A stretch of 64,000 nt of DNA, from positions 1-64,000 of the forward strand of contig DAOTYY010000053.1 in the NCBI GenBank assembly GCA_034434695.1. The letters run 5' to 3'. A program made the position numbers and the translations under genes. The notes below the pieces were generated by a model that saw nothing but the letters and a program-made list of their open reading frames with translations, was not told where the DNA came from and ran no database searches. Positions 35,016 through 42,950 of the stretch are shown one piece after another (position 1 is the stretch's first letter; each line of letters begins with the position of its first letter). This DNA comes from DYEC01 sp034434695. GTDB lineage: Bacteria; Chloroflexota; Anaerolineae; Anaerolineales; Anaerolineaceae.

Positions 35016-36518
35016 CTACGATTGCTGAGTATAGCCGCCCAACAGCCCTCGCTTGCGCTTTACGCTTGCCTTAGACACGGAATCATAGACGATGAAAAAT
35101 ATCATTCCAGCCAGGGCAATCCAACCCATCCAATCGCCCAAGCGGACAGCGGGCGAATCGCCTGTACCAAGAGGCACATCGCCGATAACAACCCTGCCAG
35201 TCTGATCACCGCCGGGAGTGATAGCAGCAGCAATGACCTGTCCGTACGAGTCAATAATAACCGAATCGTTGCCGCTGTTATCCGCTTTGACCATAGCAAC
35301 GCGGTTCTCAATGGCGCGGAAGACCAGATGGGTATAATGCTTCTCGGCTATGGCAGGCCAGTCATGTGAAGGGACAAGGATCAATTGCGCACCATTGCGG
35401 GTAATTTTTCGAGCAGTATCGGTGAAATCAAGATCGTAGCAAATGATCGTGCCGATTTTGCCCAGCGGCGTATCGTAAACCGGATAGGTCCCGCGAGTCG
35501 GACTGCTTTCCCCGGCGAAAGTTACAGGATGATCTTTACCATACAAACCCAGAAAATGACCGTCGGGAGAAAGCACTGTGGTCTCGTTACGCCAAACCTG
35601 TTCGTCCACCTTGACGAAGTAACCCAGAGCCAGATACGCATCGCTCTCTGCCGCCAGTTGACGAAATTTAGCCGTATTGGTTACCTGCGGATCTCCCTCA
35701 ATGGCGATTTCTGGCCAGACGACAATCCGGGCGCCGTCCTGAGCCGCTTGCCGGGTAAGTTTGCTGAATTTGTCCACTGCGCTCCAAGGTATGCCGGCGT
35801 CATAGTGCAATGCGGCGACACGGACGGTTGGAGCGCTTGAGGGGCGAAAGAGCGCCAGACTAAGTCCGGTCCATACAGCAAGCCCGGCAATGACCCCTAT
35901 GATCCAGGAACGCGCCAGACGGGCATCCAAAGAGGAAATGTCCTTATCCAGCTTCCAACGCCGGTCGAAAAGATACAACGCGCCCAATCCCAAGCCATAA
36001 TTGACAAACAGGATGAGCAGACCTAGTCCAAAAATACTGAAAATGCTCACAGGCTGAATCAGCCAGGTCTGCCGGTACAGCGTATTAGCGACAAATCCCC
36101 ACGTACCCATAATGGGGATAAAACTGCGCACCATTTCAATGCCGACCCAACTGAACGCGCCATACCAGACAAACCAGCGATAGCCGGTGCGTTCATTGAA
36201 AGCACGCACGCCGCTGTCCGCGAAAAAAGTGATGATGCCAATGATCAGCGGAAGCCAGGTCATATAGAGACCGCTGCCGGCAAAAATGGGAACAAGATAG
36301 CCGCCCAGCCAGCCGCCAATCGTAACCGCTGAAGCCAGGCTGGAAAGCCTCTGTGGCATCAGGCGGAACTGGGCGATCAGCATAGGCACAAAACCAAACC
36401 AGATAAAGTACCAGAAGCGATAAGGAGGAAAGGACAAAGTCAGGAGAATGGCGCTGGCAGCTGAAAGCAGGATACCGCCGCCAATCCGAAGAACAGAACT
36501 TTTATGAGAAGGATTCAC
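35016..36518 (-). CDS. Apolipoprotein N-acyltransferase-like protein (Lnt family)
   Basis: 500 aa; GTG start with GAGG 6 nt upstream. Six or so N-terminal helices (residues 10-225) carry a nitrilase-fold domain (about 240-460) and a final helix. The Glu-Lys-Cys triad of carbon-nitrogen hydrolases is visible: VVWPEIAI, YGKDHPV and IICYDLDF. E. coli Lnt adds the third acyl chain to lipoproteins. With many lipoproteins in this window that role is plausible. Chloroflexota generally lack a typical outer membrane, so the exact acceptor is open. Confidence 0.8.
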   Translation of the reverse strand: MNPSHKSSVLRIGGGILLSAASAILLTLSFPPYRFWYFIWFGFVPMLIAQFRLMPQRLSSLASAVTIGGWLGGYLVPIFAGSGLYMTWLPLIIGIITFFADSGVRAFNERTGYRWFVWYGAFSWVGIEMVRSFIPIMGTWGFVANTLYRQTWLIQPVSIFSIFGLGLLILFVNYGLGLGALYLFDRRWKLDKDISSLDARLARSWIIGVIAGLAVWTGLSLALFRPSSAPTVRVAALHYDAGIPWSAVDKFSKLTRQAAQDGARIVVWPEIAIEGDPQVTNTAKFRQLAAESDAYLALGYFVKVDEQVWRNETTVLSPDGHFLGLYGKDHPVTFAGESSPTRGTYPVYDTPLGKIGTIICYDLDFTDTARKITRNGAQLILVPSHDWPAIAEKHYTHLVFRAIENRVAMVKADNSGNDSVIIDSYGQVIAAAITPGGDQTGRVVIGDVPLGTGDSPAVRLGDWMGWIALAGMIFFIVYDSVSKASVKRKRGLLGGYTQQS

Positions 36519-36627
36519 TTTTCACCTCAAATGCCGATGAAGTTCCCAGAGACTGCTCTTTCTATGATTTTACAACAATCACCAACCACAGGAACGCCGT
36601 CTGATAATCCTGCCCACTGCATCGCCA

Positions 36628-36930
36628 TCAGCTACCGCCGCCATTGTTGCTACCGCCGTGGTTGTCATCTTCAGGCTCCGCTGTAGGGCTTACCTGAACG
36701 GACAACGGGATTTCAATCTGCCCGGAACGATACAAGTCCGTTCCTCCACCGGCGAGGAAGTGTAATGCCGTCAACTGCCCGGGTTTGCCGCCGCGCCAAA
36801 AACTCTTGACGGTCTCAAGATATCATCTGCCTATAACCTCTCCTCTGAAGCAGCGGGAAAGAACTTGTGTGAGATTTTCCCCATATCGAGCTTTGAGGGT
36901 ATATTCTACATTATCAACCTGTGACGGTTG
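36628..36930 (-). pseudogene. Decayed coding remnant with an in-frame TGA
   Basis: On the minus strand one frame reads coding-like sequence from about 36930 (QVDNVEYTLKARYGENLTQ) to VIGR, meets TGA (36825-36823), then continues in the same frame with YLETVKSFWRGGKPGQ, LHFLAGGGTDLYRSG and an acidic Gly/Ser tail ending at 36628. No start codon with a ribosome site is evident. Best read as the tail of a gene with a nonsense mutation. Family not recognised. Confidence 0.4.
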
Positions 36931-36957
36931 ACACTACACCCTGAGGATAAATAGACA
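36916..36957 (+). promoter_or_regulatory. Candidate promoter and operator of the oxidoreductase operon
   Basis: TTGACA (36928-36933) with TAGACA 18 nt on. The -35 overlaps an inverted repeat TCAACC/GGTTGA (about 36915-36932). The -10 is weak, so this is tentative. Confidence 0.4.
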
Positions 36958-37030
36958 CATAATAGAATTGGAGCGAGATTCCTACCGTTTTTATCCAGAT
37001 TCTCAAAAAATGCGGAAAGGAGAAATACAA

Positions 37031-37276
37031 ATGCCCGTAAAGGGACGTGTGGAAGTCAATGAGAAATACTGCAAAGCCTGCGGGTTGTGTGTGGCAGCCT
37101 GCCCGCAGGGTGTTCTCAGCCTGGCGATGGACCGTCTGAACGCCAAAGGCTATCATCCAGCCGAGCTAATCGCCGCCGGATGTACCGGCTGCGGCATTTG
37201 TGCCATCGTCTGCCCGGAAGCCGCCATTGAAGTCTATCGCGAGCTGGCAAAAGCCGCTCAGCCACAGGAGGGGTAA
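37031..37276 (+). CDS. 2-oxoacid:ferredoxin oxidoreductase, ferredoxin-like (delta) subunit
   Basis: 81 aa from the ATG at 37031, with AAAGGAG 8 nt upstream. Two [4Fe-4S] motifs, CKACGLCVAACP and CTGCGICAIVCP, are of the bacterial ferredoxin type. It is first of four genes, and would pass electrons from the TPP subunit to ferredoxin. Four bases separate it from the alpha gene. The subunit order matches KorDABC/VorDABC operons. Confidence 0.93.
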   Translation: MPVKGRVEVNEKYCKACGLCVAACPQGVLSLAMDRLNAKGYHPAELIAAGCTGCGICAIVCPEAAIEVYRELAKAAQPQEG

Positions 37277-37280
37277 GAAC

Positions 37281-38393
37281 ATGGCAAAGGAATTGCTGAA
37301 AGGCAATATTGCCATCGCTGAAGCGGCTGTGCGCGCTGGTCTTCAGGCATACTTTGGCTACCCAATTACCCCGCAAACCGAGTTGCTGGAATACCTTTCC
37401 AAACGAATGCCTGAACTGGGGCGAACGTTCGTTCAGGCGGAAAGCGAGCTGGGCGCCATCAACATGGTTTATGGCGCCGCCTGCACGGGTGTACGGGTGA
37501 TGAGCTCTTCGTCCAGTCCGGGCATCAGCCTGATGATGGAAGGACTTTCTTACATAGCAGGCACAGAGTTGCCGGTAGTTCTGATTGACGTAATGCGCGG
37601 CGGTCCGGGATTGGGCAATATTGCCCCATCGCAACAGGACTACAATCAAATTGTGCATGGCGGCGGTCACGGCGATTATTACCCCATCGTTCTGGCGCCT
37701 GCTAACATTCAGGAAGCCATTGACCTCACTGTGCTGGCTTTTGATCTGGCTGAAAAATACCGCTCCATCGTCATCGTTCTGCTGGATGGAAGTCTAGGGC
37801 AGATGATGGAACCTGCCGAACTTCCCCCCATGCAGCCGTTACGTACCGAGTATCCCGATTGGGCAACGCGCGGCGCCGTAGGACGCGAACGCCGTATCCA
37901 CACTACTATCTACCTGAACCCAGCGGAACAGGAAAAGACCAATCTGCGCATCTTACAGCGCTGGCAAGAGGTTAAGAAAAACGAAGTGCGCCATAAAGCT
38001 TACTTCCTGGAGGATGCCGAATATGTTGTGATTGGTTTTGGCACGGCAGGGCGTGTGGCACTTTCGGCAGTGCGCGCCGCCCGGGCGGAAGGCATCAAAG
38101 TTGGCTTGTTGCGCCCTGTCACGCTGGCGCCCTTCCCCGTCCAGCCAATCGAAGCGCTGGCGGGAAGCAGCAAAGGTGTTCTGGTCGTAGAAATGAACAG
38201 CGGTCAAATGCTGGATGATGTTCTGGCGTGCGCCAAAGGGCGAACACCGGTCCACTTCTACGGCAGACCGGGCGGCATCATCCCCCTGCCCGATGAAATA
38301 CTGGCTGAAATTCACCGCATGATTGCAGAACCCATCCGTCTGAACGGTCACCCACGCGACCAATGGCTTGAGCGAATGGTACAGCACACTTAA
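37281..38393 (+). CDS. 2-oxoacid:ferredoxin oxidoreductase, alpha subunit
   Basis: 370 aa; AGGAGGGG precedes the ATG. Pyrimidine-binding half of the thiamin enzyme: LKGNIAIAEAAVRAG, YFGYPITPQTEL, FVQAESELGAINMVYGAA, SSSSPGISLMMEGL. The C-terminal half has IGFGTAGRVALSAV and LLRPVTLAPFP, typical of domain II. These features fit the KorA/VorB branch (2-oxoglutarate or branched-chain 2-oxoacids) better than pyruvate enzymes, which are usually single-chain. The substrate is not decidable by eye. Confidence 0.92.
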   Translation: MAKELLKGNIAIAEAAVRAGLQAYFGYPITPQTELLEYLSKRMPELGRTFVQAESELGAINMVYGAACTGVRVMSSSSSPGISLMMEGLSYIAGTELPVVLIDVMRGGPGLGNIAPSQQDYNQIVHGGGHGDYYPIVLAPANIQEAIDLTVLAFDLAEKYRSIVIVLLDGSLGQMMEPAELPPMQPLRTEYPDWATRGAVGRERRIHTTIYLNPAEQEKTNLRILQRWQEVKKNEVRHKAYFLEDAEYVVIGFGTAGRVALSAVRAARAEGIKVGLLRPVTLAPFPVQPIEALAGSSKGVLVVEMNSGQMLDDVLACAKGRTPVHFYGRPGGIIPLPDEILAEIHRMIAEPIRLNGHPRDQWLERMVQHT

Positions 38394-38404
38394 GGAGCGT
38401 ATCA

Positions 38405-39178
38405 ATGGTTATGGATACTGAAACAACAGTTTACCACCGTCCCGCCTCCCTGACCGATCTCGGCACCCATTACTGCCCCGGTTGCACACATGGCGTTGCC
38501 CATCGTCTGGTTGCTGAAGTCATTGACGAGATGGGATTGCGTGAAACGACCATAGGCGTTGCATCCGTAGGCTGTTCGGTGTTTGCCTACAATTACTTCG
38601 ACTTTGACTTTGTTCAGGCGCCACATGGACGCGCCCCGGCAATGGCAACCGGCATCAAGCGCGTCCTGCCGGATCGAATTGTTTTCACCTATCAGGGTGA
38701 TGGCGATCTGGCATCTATCGGCATGGGCGAGATTGTCGCTGCCGCCGGGCGCGGCGAGAACATCACCGTAATTTTCATTAACAATGCCAACTACGGGATG
38801 ACCGGCGGACAAATGGCACCCACTACCCTGCCGGGCATGAAAACCACTTCCTCACCCAACGGGCGAGATGTTGAAAGTCAGGGATACCCGATTCGTACAG
38901 CAGAATTGCTGGCGACACAGGAAGGCGCCGGGTACATTGTCAGACGAAGTCTGCATGACCCCAAAAACATCCGCCTGGCGAAGAAAGCGATTCGTCTGGC
39001 GTTTGAAACTCAAGTTCGAGGATTAGGCTTCTCGCTGGTTGAATTGCTCTCTTCTTGCCCGACGAACTGGGGAATGGACCCGGTGGATGCTCTGAAATGG
39101 ATCGAACAAAACATGATCCCCTATTTCCCCATCAATGACTGCAAAGTTCACCCGGTAATAGCCTCACTGCGAATCTGA
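38405..39178 (+). CDS. 2-oxoacid:ferredoxin oxidoreductase, beta (TPP) subunit
   Basis: 257 aa. Thiamin-diphosphate-binding subunit: YCPGCTHGVAHRLV, SVGCSVFAYNYFDFD, and the TPP signature GDGDLASIGMGE ending in NNANYGMTGGQ. Eleven nucleotides after the alpha stop. It catalyses oxidative decarboxylation with the alpha subunit, releasing acyl-CoA and CO2. Confidence 0.93.
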   Translation: MVMDTETTVYHRPASLTDLGTHYCPGCTHGVAHRLVAEVIDEMGLRETTIGVASVGCSVFAYNYFDFDFVQAPHGRAPAMATGIKRVLPDRIVFTYQGDGDLASIGMGEIVAAAGRGENITVIFINNANYGMTGGQMAPTTLPGMKTTSSPNGRDVESQGYPIRTAELLATQEGAGYIVRRSLHDPKNIRLAKKAIRLAFETQVRGLGFSLVELLSSCPTNWGMDPVDALKWIEQNMIPYFPINDCKVHPVIASLRI

Positions 39179-39194
39179 AAAGGGAGGAAGCACG

Positions 39195-39746
39195 ATGCAA
39201 ACCGAAATCATCATTTCCGGCTTTGGCGGTCAGGGTGTTCTGTTTGCCGGTCAACTGCTGGCATACGCGGCGATGGAACAAAACCTGCAGGTTACTTGGA
39301 TACCTTCTTACGGTCCTGAAATGCGCGGCGGCACAGCCAATTGCACAGTGATCATTTCCGATGAGGAAATCGGCTCACCGGTGGTCGGGTCTCCTAAAGT
39401 GGCGTTGGCGCTCAATCTGCCGTCTCTGGACAAATACGAGCCTCTGATAAAAACGGGCGGCTTGCTCATCGTTAATGCGTCAATGGTGGATCGCAGCCCA
39501 AGACGAACAGATATCCAAACCGTGATGATCCCCGCCAGTGAAATTGCCGAATCACTGGGCGACAAACGCATGACCAACATGGTCATGCTGGGTGCATTGT
39601 TGGGCAACCTGCCTATCCTCCCAGAGGAAGCCATTGCCAAAGTCCTGCGCGAACATACGACCGAACGGATGCAGAAAATGCTCTCCGCCAATCTTGAGGC
39701 GCTCAAACGCGGCATGAATTATCTTGCCGAGAAGGTCACATCATAA
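39195..39746 (+). CDS. 2-oxoacid:ferredoxin oxidoreductase, gamma subunit
   Basis: 183 aa. The gamma domain binds CoA. The opening IIISGFGGQGVLFAGQLLAYA and WIPSYGPEMRGGTANC are the family hallmarks; GALLGNLPILPEEAI lies near the C-terminus. GGGAGG precedes the ATG. Last gene of the four-gene operon, closed by a strong terminator. Confidence 0.93.
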   Translation: MQTEIIISGFGGQGVLFAGQLLAYAAMEQNLQVTWIPSYGPEMRGGTANCTVIISDEEIGSPVVGSPKVALALNLPSLDKYEPLIKTGGLLIVNASMVDRSPRRTDIQTVMIPASEIAESLGDKRMTNMVMLGALLGNLPILPEEAIAKVLREHTTERMQKMLSANLEALKRGMNYLAEKVTS

Positions 39747-39763
39747 ACCCTTGTATCAGTTTC

Positions 39764-39800
39764 TCCTGGCAGGGCTATGGTCCTGCCAGGATGTTTTTTT
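39764..39800 (+). terminator. Terminator of the oxidoreductase operon
   Basis: A perfect 10-bp stem TCCTGGCAGG (39764-39773) with CCTGCCAGGA (39782-39791), 8-nt loop, and seven T. Confidence 0.92.
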
Positions 39801-39952
39801 AATCCTCTCCTCCCAACCCACTTTGATTACCTCCCATTTTCAAACGGACGAGCACAGAAACAAAAAGCTTCAAGAATTTTCTTCTCATTCCCTGCCTCCA
39901 TAATTTGGTTAGACGTTCTGATGAAAAACGCGTAAAAAAACCAAATGGAGGG

Positions 39953-39981
39953 TTGTCAAGATTGCATATTGCTTTTATAAT
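39953..39981 (+). promoter_or_regulatory. Sigma-70-type promoter of the S1-domain gene
   Basis: TTGTCA (39953-39958), exactly 17 nt, then a perfect TATAAT (39976-39981). The implied start near 39988 leaves a short leader before the ATG at 40016. Confidence 0.85.
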
Positions 39982-40015
39982 CAACCTAACCCTTTATCCG
40001 GAGCATTCATACAGT

Positions 40016-41248
40016 ATGGACAGTGAAAACATCCAGCTCGAGCAGGGGGATATGCCCGAGAACGAAAACAACGATACCAATATGGCAACTTTGCTAGCAC
40101 GTGAAGGACTGGACATTGATTTCCCGCGTCAAGGTGAAATTCGCGAGGGAATCATCGCCAGCATTTCACCAGGACAAATCTTTGTCAGCATTGGCGCCAA
40201 ATCCGAAGGGATGATTTCAGGAAAAGAATATGACATGATCCCTCAAAACGAGCTGGCTGCCTTGCAGGTCGGTCAGAAAATCCCGGTTTACATTGTTAAT
40301 CCGGAAGATCAAAATGGAAATGTTGTGCTTTCTTACGTCCGGGCGCGAGAAGAAGTCGGCTGGAAACAAGTCGAAGACCTGATGGCTTCCAAGCAATCTT
40401 ACCATAGCACGATCATTGGTTACAACAAAGGAGGGTTGATCGTCTCCATTGGCGGTTTGCGGGGCTTTGTACCGGCTTCTCAGGTCAGCCTCAGCCGGCG
40501 GGCAGCGATGAGCGGCGACACGCCAGAAGAACGCTGGGGAAAAATGGTTGGTGAAGAAATTGATGTTTGTGTCATCGAAGTTGACCGCGAACGACATCGT
40601 CTGATCCTCTCCGAACGCGCTGCCAGCACAGAAACCCGGGAAACGCTGAAAGACCGGGTCATTGAAGAACTGCAAGAAGGAGATGTGCGCGTAGGGCGCG
40701 TCACCAGTCTGGCTGACTTTGGCGCCTTCGTAAATATCAGCGGTGCAGATGGGTTGGTGCATCTATCTGAAATTTCCTGGGATCGCATTCAACACCCCAG
40801 CGAGGTGCTCCAGGTCGGGCAGGAAGTCAAAGTGAAAGTGATCAGTATTGATCGTGAAAAAAGGCGTATTGGCTTATCCATCCGCCAGCTTCAGGAAGAC
40901 CCATGGACCTCTCGCACCAGCAAATATCAGGTTGGTCAGCTTGTCGAAGCGACGATCACACGTCTGACCAAGTTTGGCGCCTTTGCCAGATTGGAAGAGG
41001 ATCTGGAAGGTCTGATTCACATCTCAGAAATCAGCGAGAAACACATCGAACATCCGAAAGAAGTCCTCAAAGAAGGTGATGTTGTCACGCTGCGGGTGAT
41101 CAAGATTGACTCACAAAATCGCCGCATTGGCCTCAGTTTACGACGCGTGGACTCGATGGCTTACGCCGATTTGGATTGGCAGACCTTGCTGGAAGAGGAA
41201 GACCTCACCGACATTGATGAGGATGATAAAGAGCAACAATCCGAATAA
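40016..41248 (+). CDS. rpsA: S1 RNA-binding domain protein (ribosomal protein S1-like)
   Basis: 410 aa from the ATG at 40016; the longer open frame starts upstream of the promoter and is rejected. GGAG lies 12 nt upstream. Four S1 domains follow one another (about 35-105, 120-190, 215-285, 300-370). The last two are the best conserved: VGRVTSLADFGAFVNISGADGLVHLSEISW and ATITRLTKFGAFARL, each followed by VIKID-type closing strands, quoted here in part. An acidic tail ends the chain. The four-domain form is typical of non-proteobacterial S1 proteins. It helps mRNA bind the ribosome. Confidence 0.88.
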   Translation: MDSENIQLEQGDMPENENNDTNMATLLAREGLDIDFPRQGEIREGIIASISPGQIFVSIGAKSEGMISGKEYDMIPQNELAALQVGQKIPVYIVNPEDQNGNVVLSYVRAREEVGWKQVEDLMASKQSYHSTIIGYNKGGLIVSIGGLRGFVPASQVSLSRRAAMSGDTPEERWGKMVGEEIDVCVIEVDRERHRLILSERAASTETRETLKDRVIEELQEGDVRVGRVTSLADFGAFVNISGADGLVHLSEISWDRIQHPSEVLQVGQEVKVKVISIDREKRRIGLSIRQLQEDPWTSRTSKYQVGQLVEATITRLTKFGAFARLEEDLEGLIHISEISEKHIEHPKEVLKEGDVVTLRVIKIDSQNRRIGLSLRRVDSMAYADLDWQTLLEEEDLTDIDEDDKEQQSE

Positions 41249-41268
41249 AACAAACAAATTTTGAATTA

Positions 41269-41294
41269 GCGCACCCCCGCTGGTGCGCTTTTTT
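41269..41294 (+). terminator. Terminator of the S1-domain gene
   Basis: GCGCACC (41269-41275) pairs with GGTGCGC (41282-41288), followed by six T. It ends only 11 nt before the dipeptidase start codon. Confidence 0.9.
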
Positions 41295-41305
41295 ATCAGC
41301 AGTTT

Positions 41306-42439
41306 ATGATGATCATCATTGATGCTCACGAAGATCTTGCTTATAGCGCATTGACTTTTGGACGTGACTATACCCAATCCGCCGCGTTCATCCGTCAATC
41401 CGAAAAAGGCACGTTTATTCCCAGTGTCAATGGTCATGCCATGTTAGGCTGGAAGGAATATCAGCAGGGCAAGATCGCCATCATTTTTGCAACTCTCTTC
41501 ATTACACCCGAAAGATACAAAGAAGGTGAGTGGGATGTCATCAGCTATCGCACCCCAGAGCAAGCACATAAGCTTTACTGGAAGGAAATAGATTACTACC
41601 AGAAATTGTGCGAGGAAAACCCTCAAAAATTTCAGCTTGTTTCGAACCGACTGAACTTGCAAACTGTGCTCAGTTGCTGGGAACAAAAACAGAACAGCGA
41701 AATGGGTAACACAACCACCTGCCCAACAGGGCTGGTCATGCTCATGGAAAGCGCTGAAGGCATCCGCCATCCGCGTGAGATGGAGGAATATTGGGAAGCC
41801 GGGGTGCGCATTGTCGGACCAGTCTGGGCAGGCGGGCGTTTTTGCGGCGGCTCAATGGAAGGTGAGCGATTCACGAAAGAAGGATATGAACTGCTGGAAA
41901 CAATGGCAACACTCGGATTTGCCCTTGATGTAACCCACATGAACGAAATTTCCACCTTGCAGGCGCTCGACATTTATGAAGGCGTGGTCATCGCCTCTCA
42001 TAGCAATGCCCGCGCCCTGATCAGATACAATGGCGGAGAATACCACATCACTGATCGCAAAGGGGAACGTCACCTTTCCGACTTGGCAATCCGCCGATTG
42101 ATAGAGCGTGACGGCGTGATCGGCGTATTGCCCTATAACCGTTTTCTTCGTCCAGGCTGGGCAGAACAAGACGGCAGACATCTGGTTACTCTGAAAGACC
42201 TGGCTGCTCATATTGATCACATCTGCCAGATTGCTGGCAATGCCCGCCATGTTGGCATCGGCACGGACTTCGATGGCGGCTTCGGCTGGCCAGCTATTCC
42301 GCTGGAAATGGAAACCATCGCCGACTTACAAAAACTAAGCGGTGTTCTCGCTGAAAAGGGCTACCAGTTCGAAGATATTGCTGCTATACTGGGAGGAAAC
42401 TGGCAGCGCATCCTGGAAAAAGTCTTGCCAGAATCATGA
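41306..42439 (+). CDS. Membrane-dipeptidase-like metallopeptidase (M19)
   Basis: 377 aa, typical for the renal dipeptidase family. Zinc ligands and acid are in place: DAHEDLA (HxD), LMESAEG (bridging Glu), DVTHMN, ASHSNARAL and GIGTDFDGG. M19 enzymes cleave dipeptides, including D-amino-acid-containing ones. No signal peptide, so cytoplasmic. There is no Shine-Dalgarno sequence: the preceding gene's terminator ends 11 nt before the double ATG. This start may be leaderless, or the true start may be the second ATG. Confidence 0.92.
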   Translation: MMIIIDAHEDLAYSALTFGRDYTQSAAFIRQSEKGTFIPSVNGHAMLGWKEYQQGKIAIIFATLFITPERYKEGEWDVISYRTPEQAHKLYWKEIDYYQKLCEENPQKFQLVSNRLNLQTVLSCWEQKQNSEMGNTTTCPTGLVMLMESAEGIRHPREMEEYWEAGVRIVGPVWAGGRFCGGSMEGERFTKEGYELLETMATLGFALDVTHMNEISTLQALDIYEGVVIASHSNARALIRYNGGEYHITDRKGERHLSDLAIRRLIERDGVIGVLPYNRFLRPGWAEQDGRHLVTLKDLAAHIDHICQIAGNARHVGIGTDFDGGFGWPAIPLEMETIADLQKLSGVLAEKGYQFEDIAAILGGNWQRILEKVLPES

Positions 42440-42945
42440 GTGATCTATCATCTTCTTCCCCCATCTCATCAGCATCTAGCAGCGCTACCATTCCAATGCG
42501 TCCCTATCCGCGCCGCAGAGTGCGTTTCGGGTTAGGAGTAACTTTCGTTGGATTCATCGTATTCGTAATCGGCGCCCGCCCGAGTATCTTTGGCTGGGAT
42601 CGCAGCCCAGTAATCGGGTTTGTTCAAATTGCTGTTTTGCTGGTCGGATTGGCAATGATTTGCATCGGCGGCTACATCAGCCTGATGGCGCTCTGGAGAA
42701 ATGAACAGCCAAGCATTGCGGCAGATTTCGGTTTGCGCTTTGTCACCACAGGTTATGTGGTAGCGGTTTTTTCAGGAATGGCAGATGTCTTTGGGTTTGG
42801 CAGTCATCCACTGCCCGGCGTACCTTACTTTGGCGGATGGCAGGCACGCGGGGTAATGATTGGCGAAGCATTCATCGCCATTGGTTTTCTATTACTTCTC
42901 CCTTACGCCCAACCCAAGACAGGGAAAAAGCGAAAACGGCATTAA
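42436..42945 (+). CDS. Small four-helix membrane protein
   Basis: 169 aa, family not recognised. A Ser-rich N-terminus (about 20 residues) and PYPRRRVRFG precede about four transmembrane helices (residues 30-48, 60-84, 100-120, 137-157). A basic tail GKKRKRH indicates a cytoplasmic C-terminus. It overlaps the dipeptidase by 4 nt, so the two are translationally coupled. It could help uptake or anchoring, but nothing in the sequence shows this. Confidence 0.7.
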   Translation: MSDLSSSSPISSASSSATIPMRPYPRRRVRFGLGVTFVGFIVFVIGARPSIFGWDRSPVIGFVQIAVLLVGLAMICIGGYISLMALWRNEQPSIAADFGLRFVTTGYVVAVFSGMADVFGFGSHPLPGVPYFGGWQARGVMIGEAFIAIGFLLLLPYAQPKTGKKRKRH

Positions 42946-42950
42946 AAAGT

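Noticed and set aside
36823..36825. TGA as a second selenocysteine codon
   Set aside because: The following hairpin (CTTGA/TCAAG, loop GACCG) is only 3 nt away and lacks a GU loop; no CxxU-type motif or known selenoprotein family is seen. Kept as a probable nonsense mutation.
36914..37156. 80-codon minus-strand frame over the ferredoxin subunit start
   Set aside because: Antisense to a clear ferredoxin gene with a good ribosome site; no recognisable features.
39905..40015. 37-codon extension of the S1-domain protein
   Set aside because: It lies across the TTGTCA-17-TATAAT promoter, so it is upstream of the transcript.
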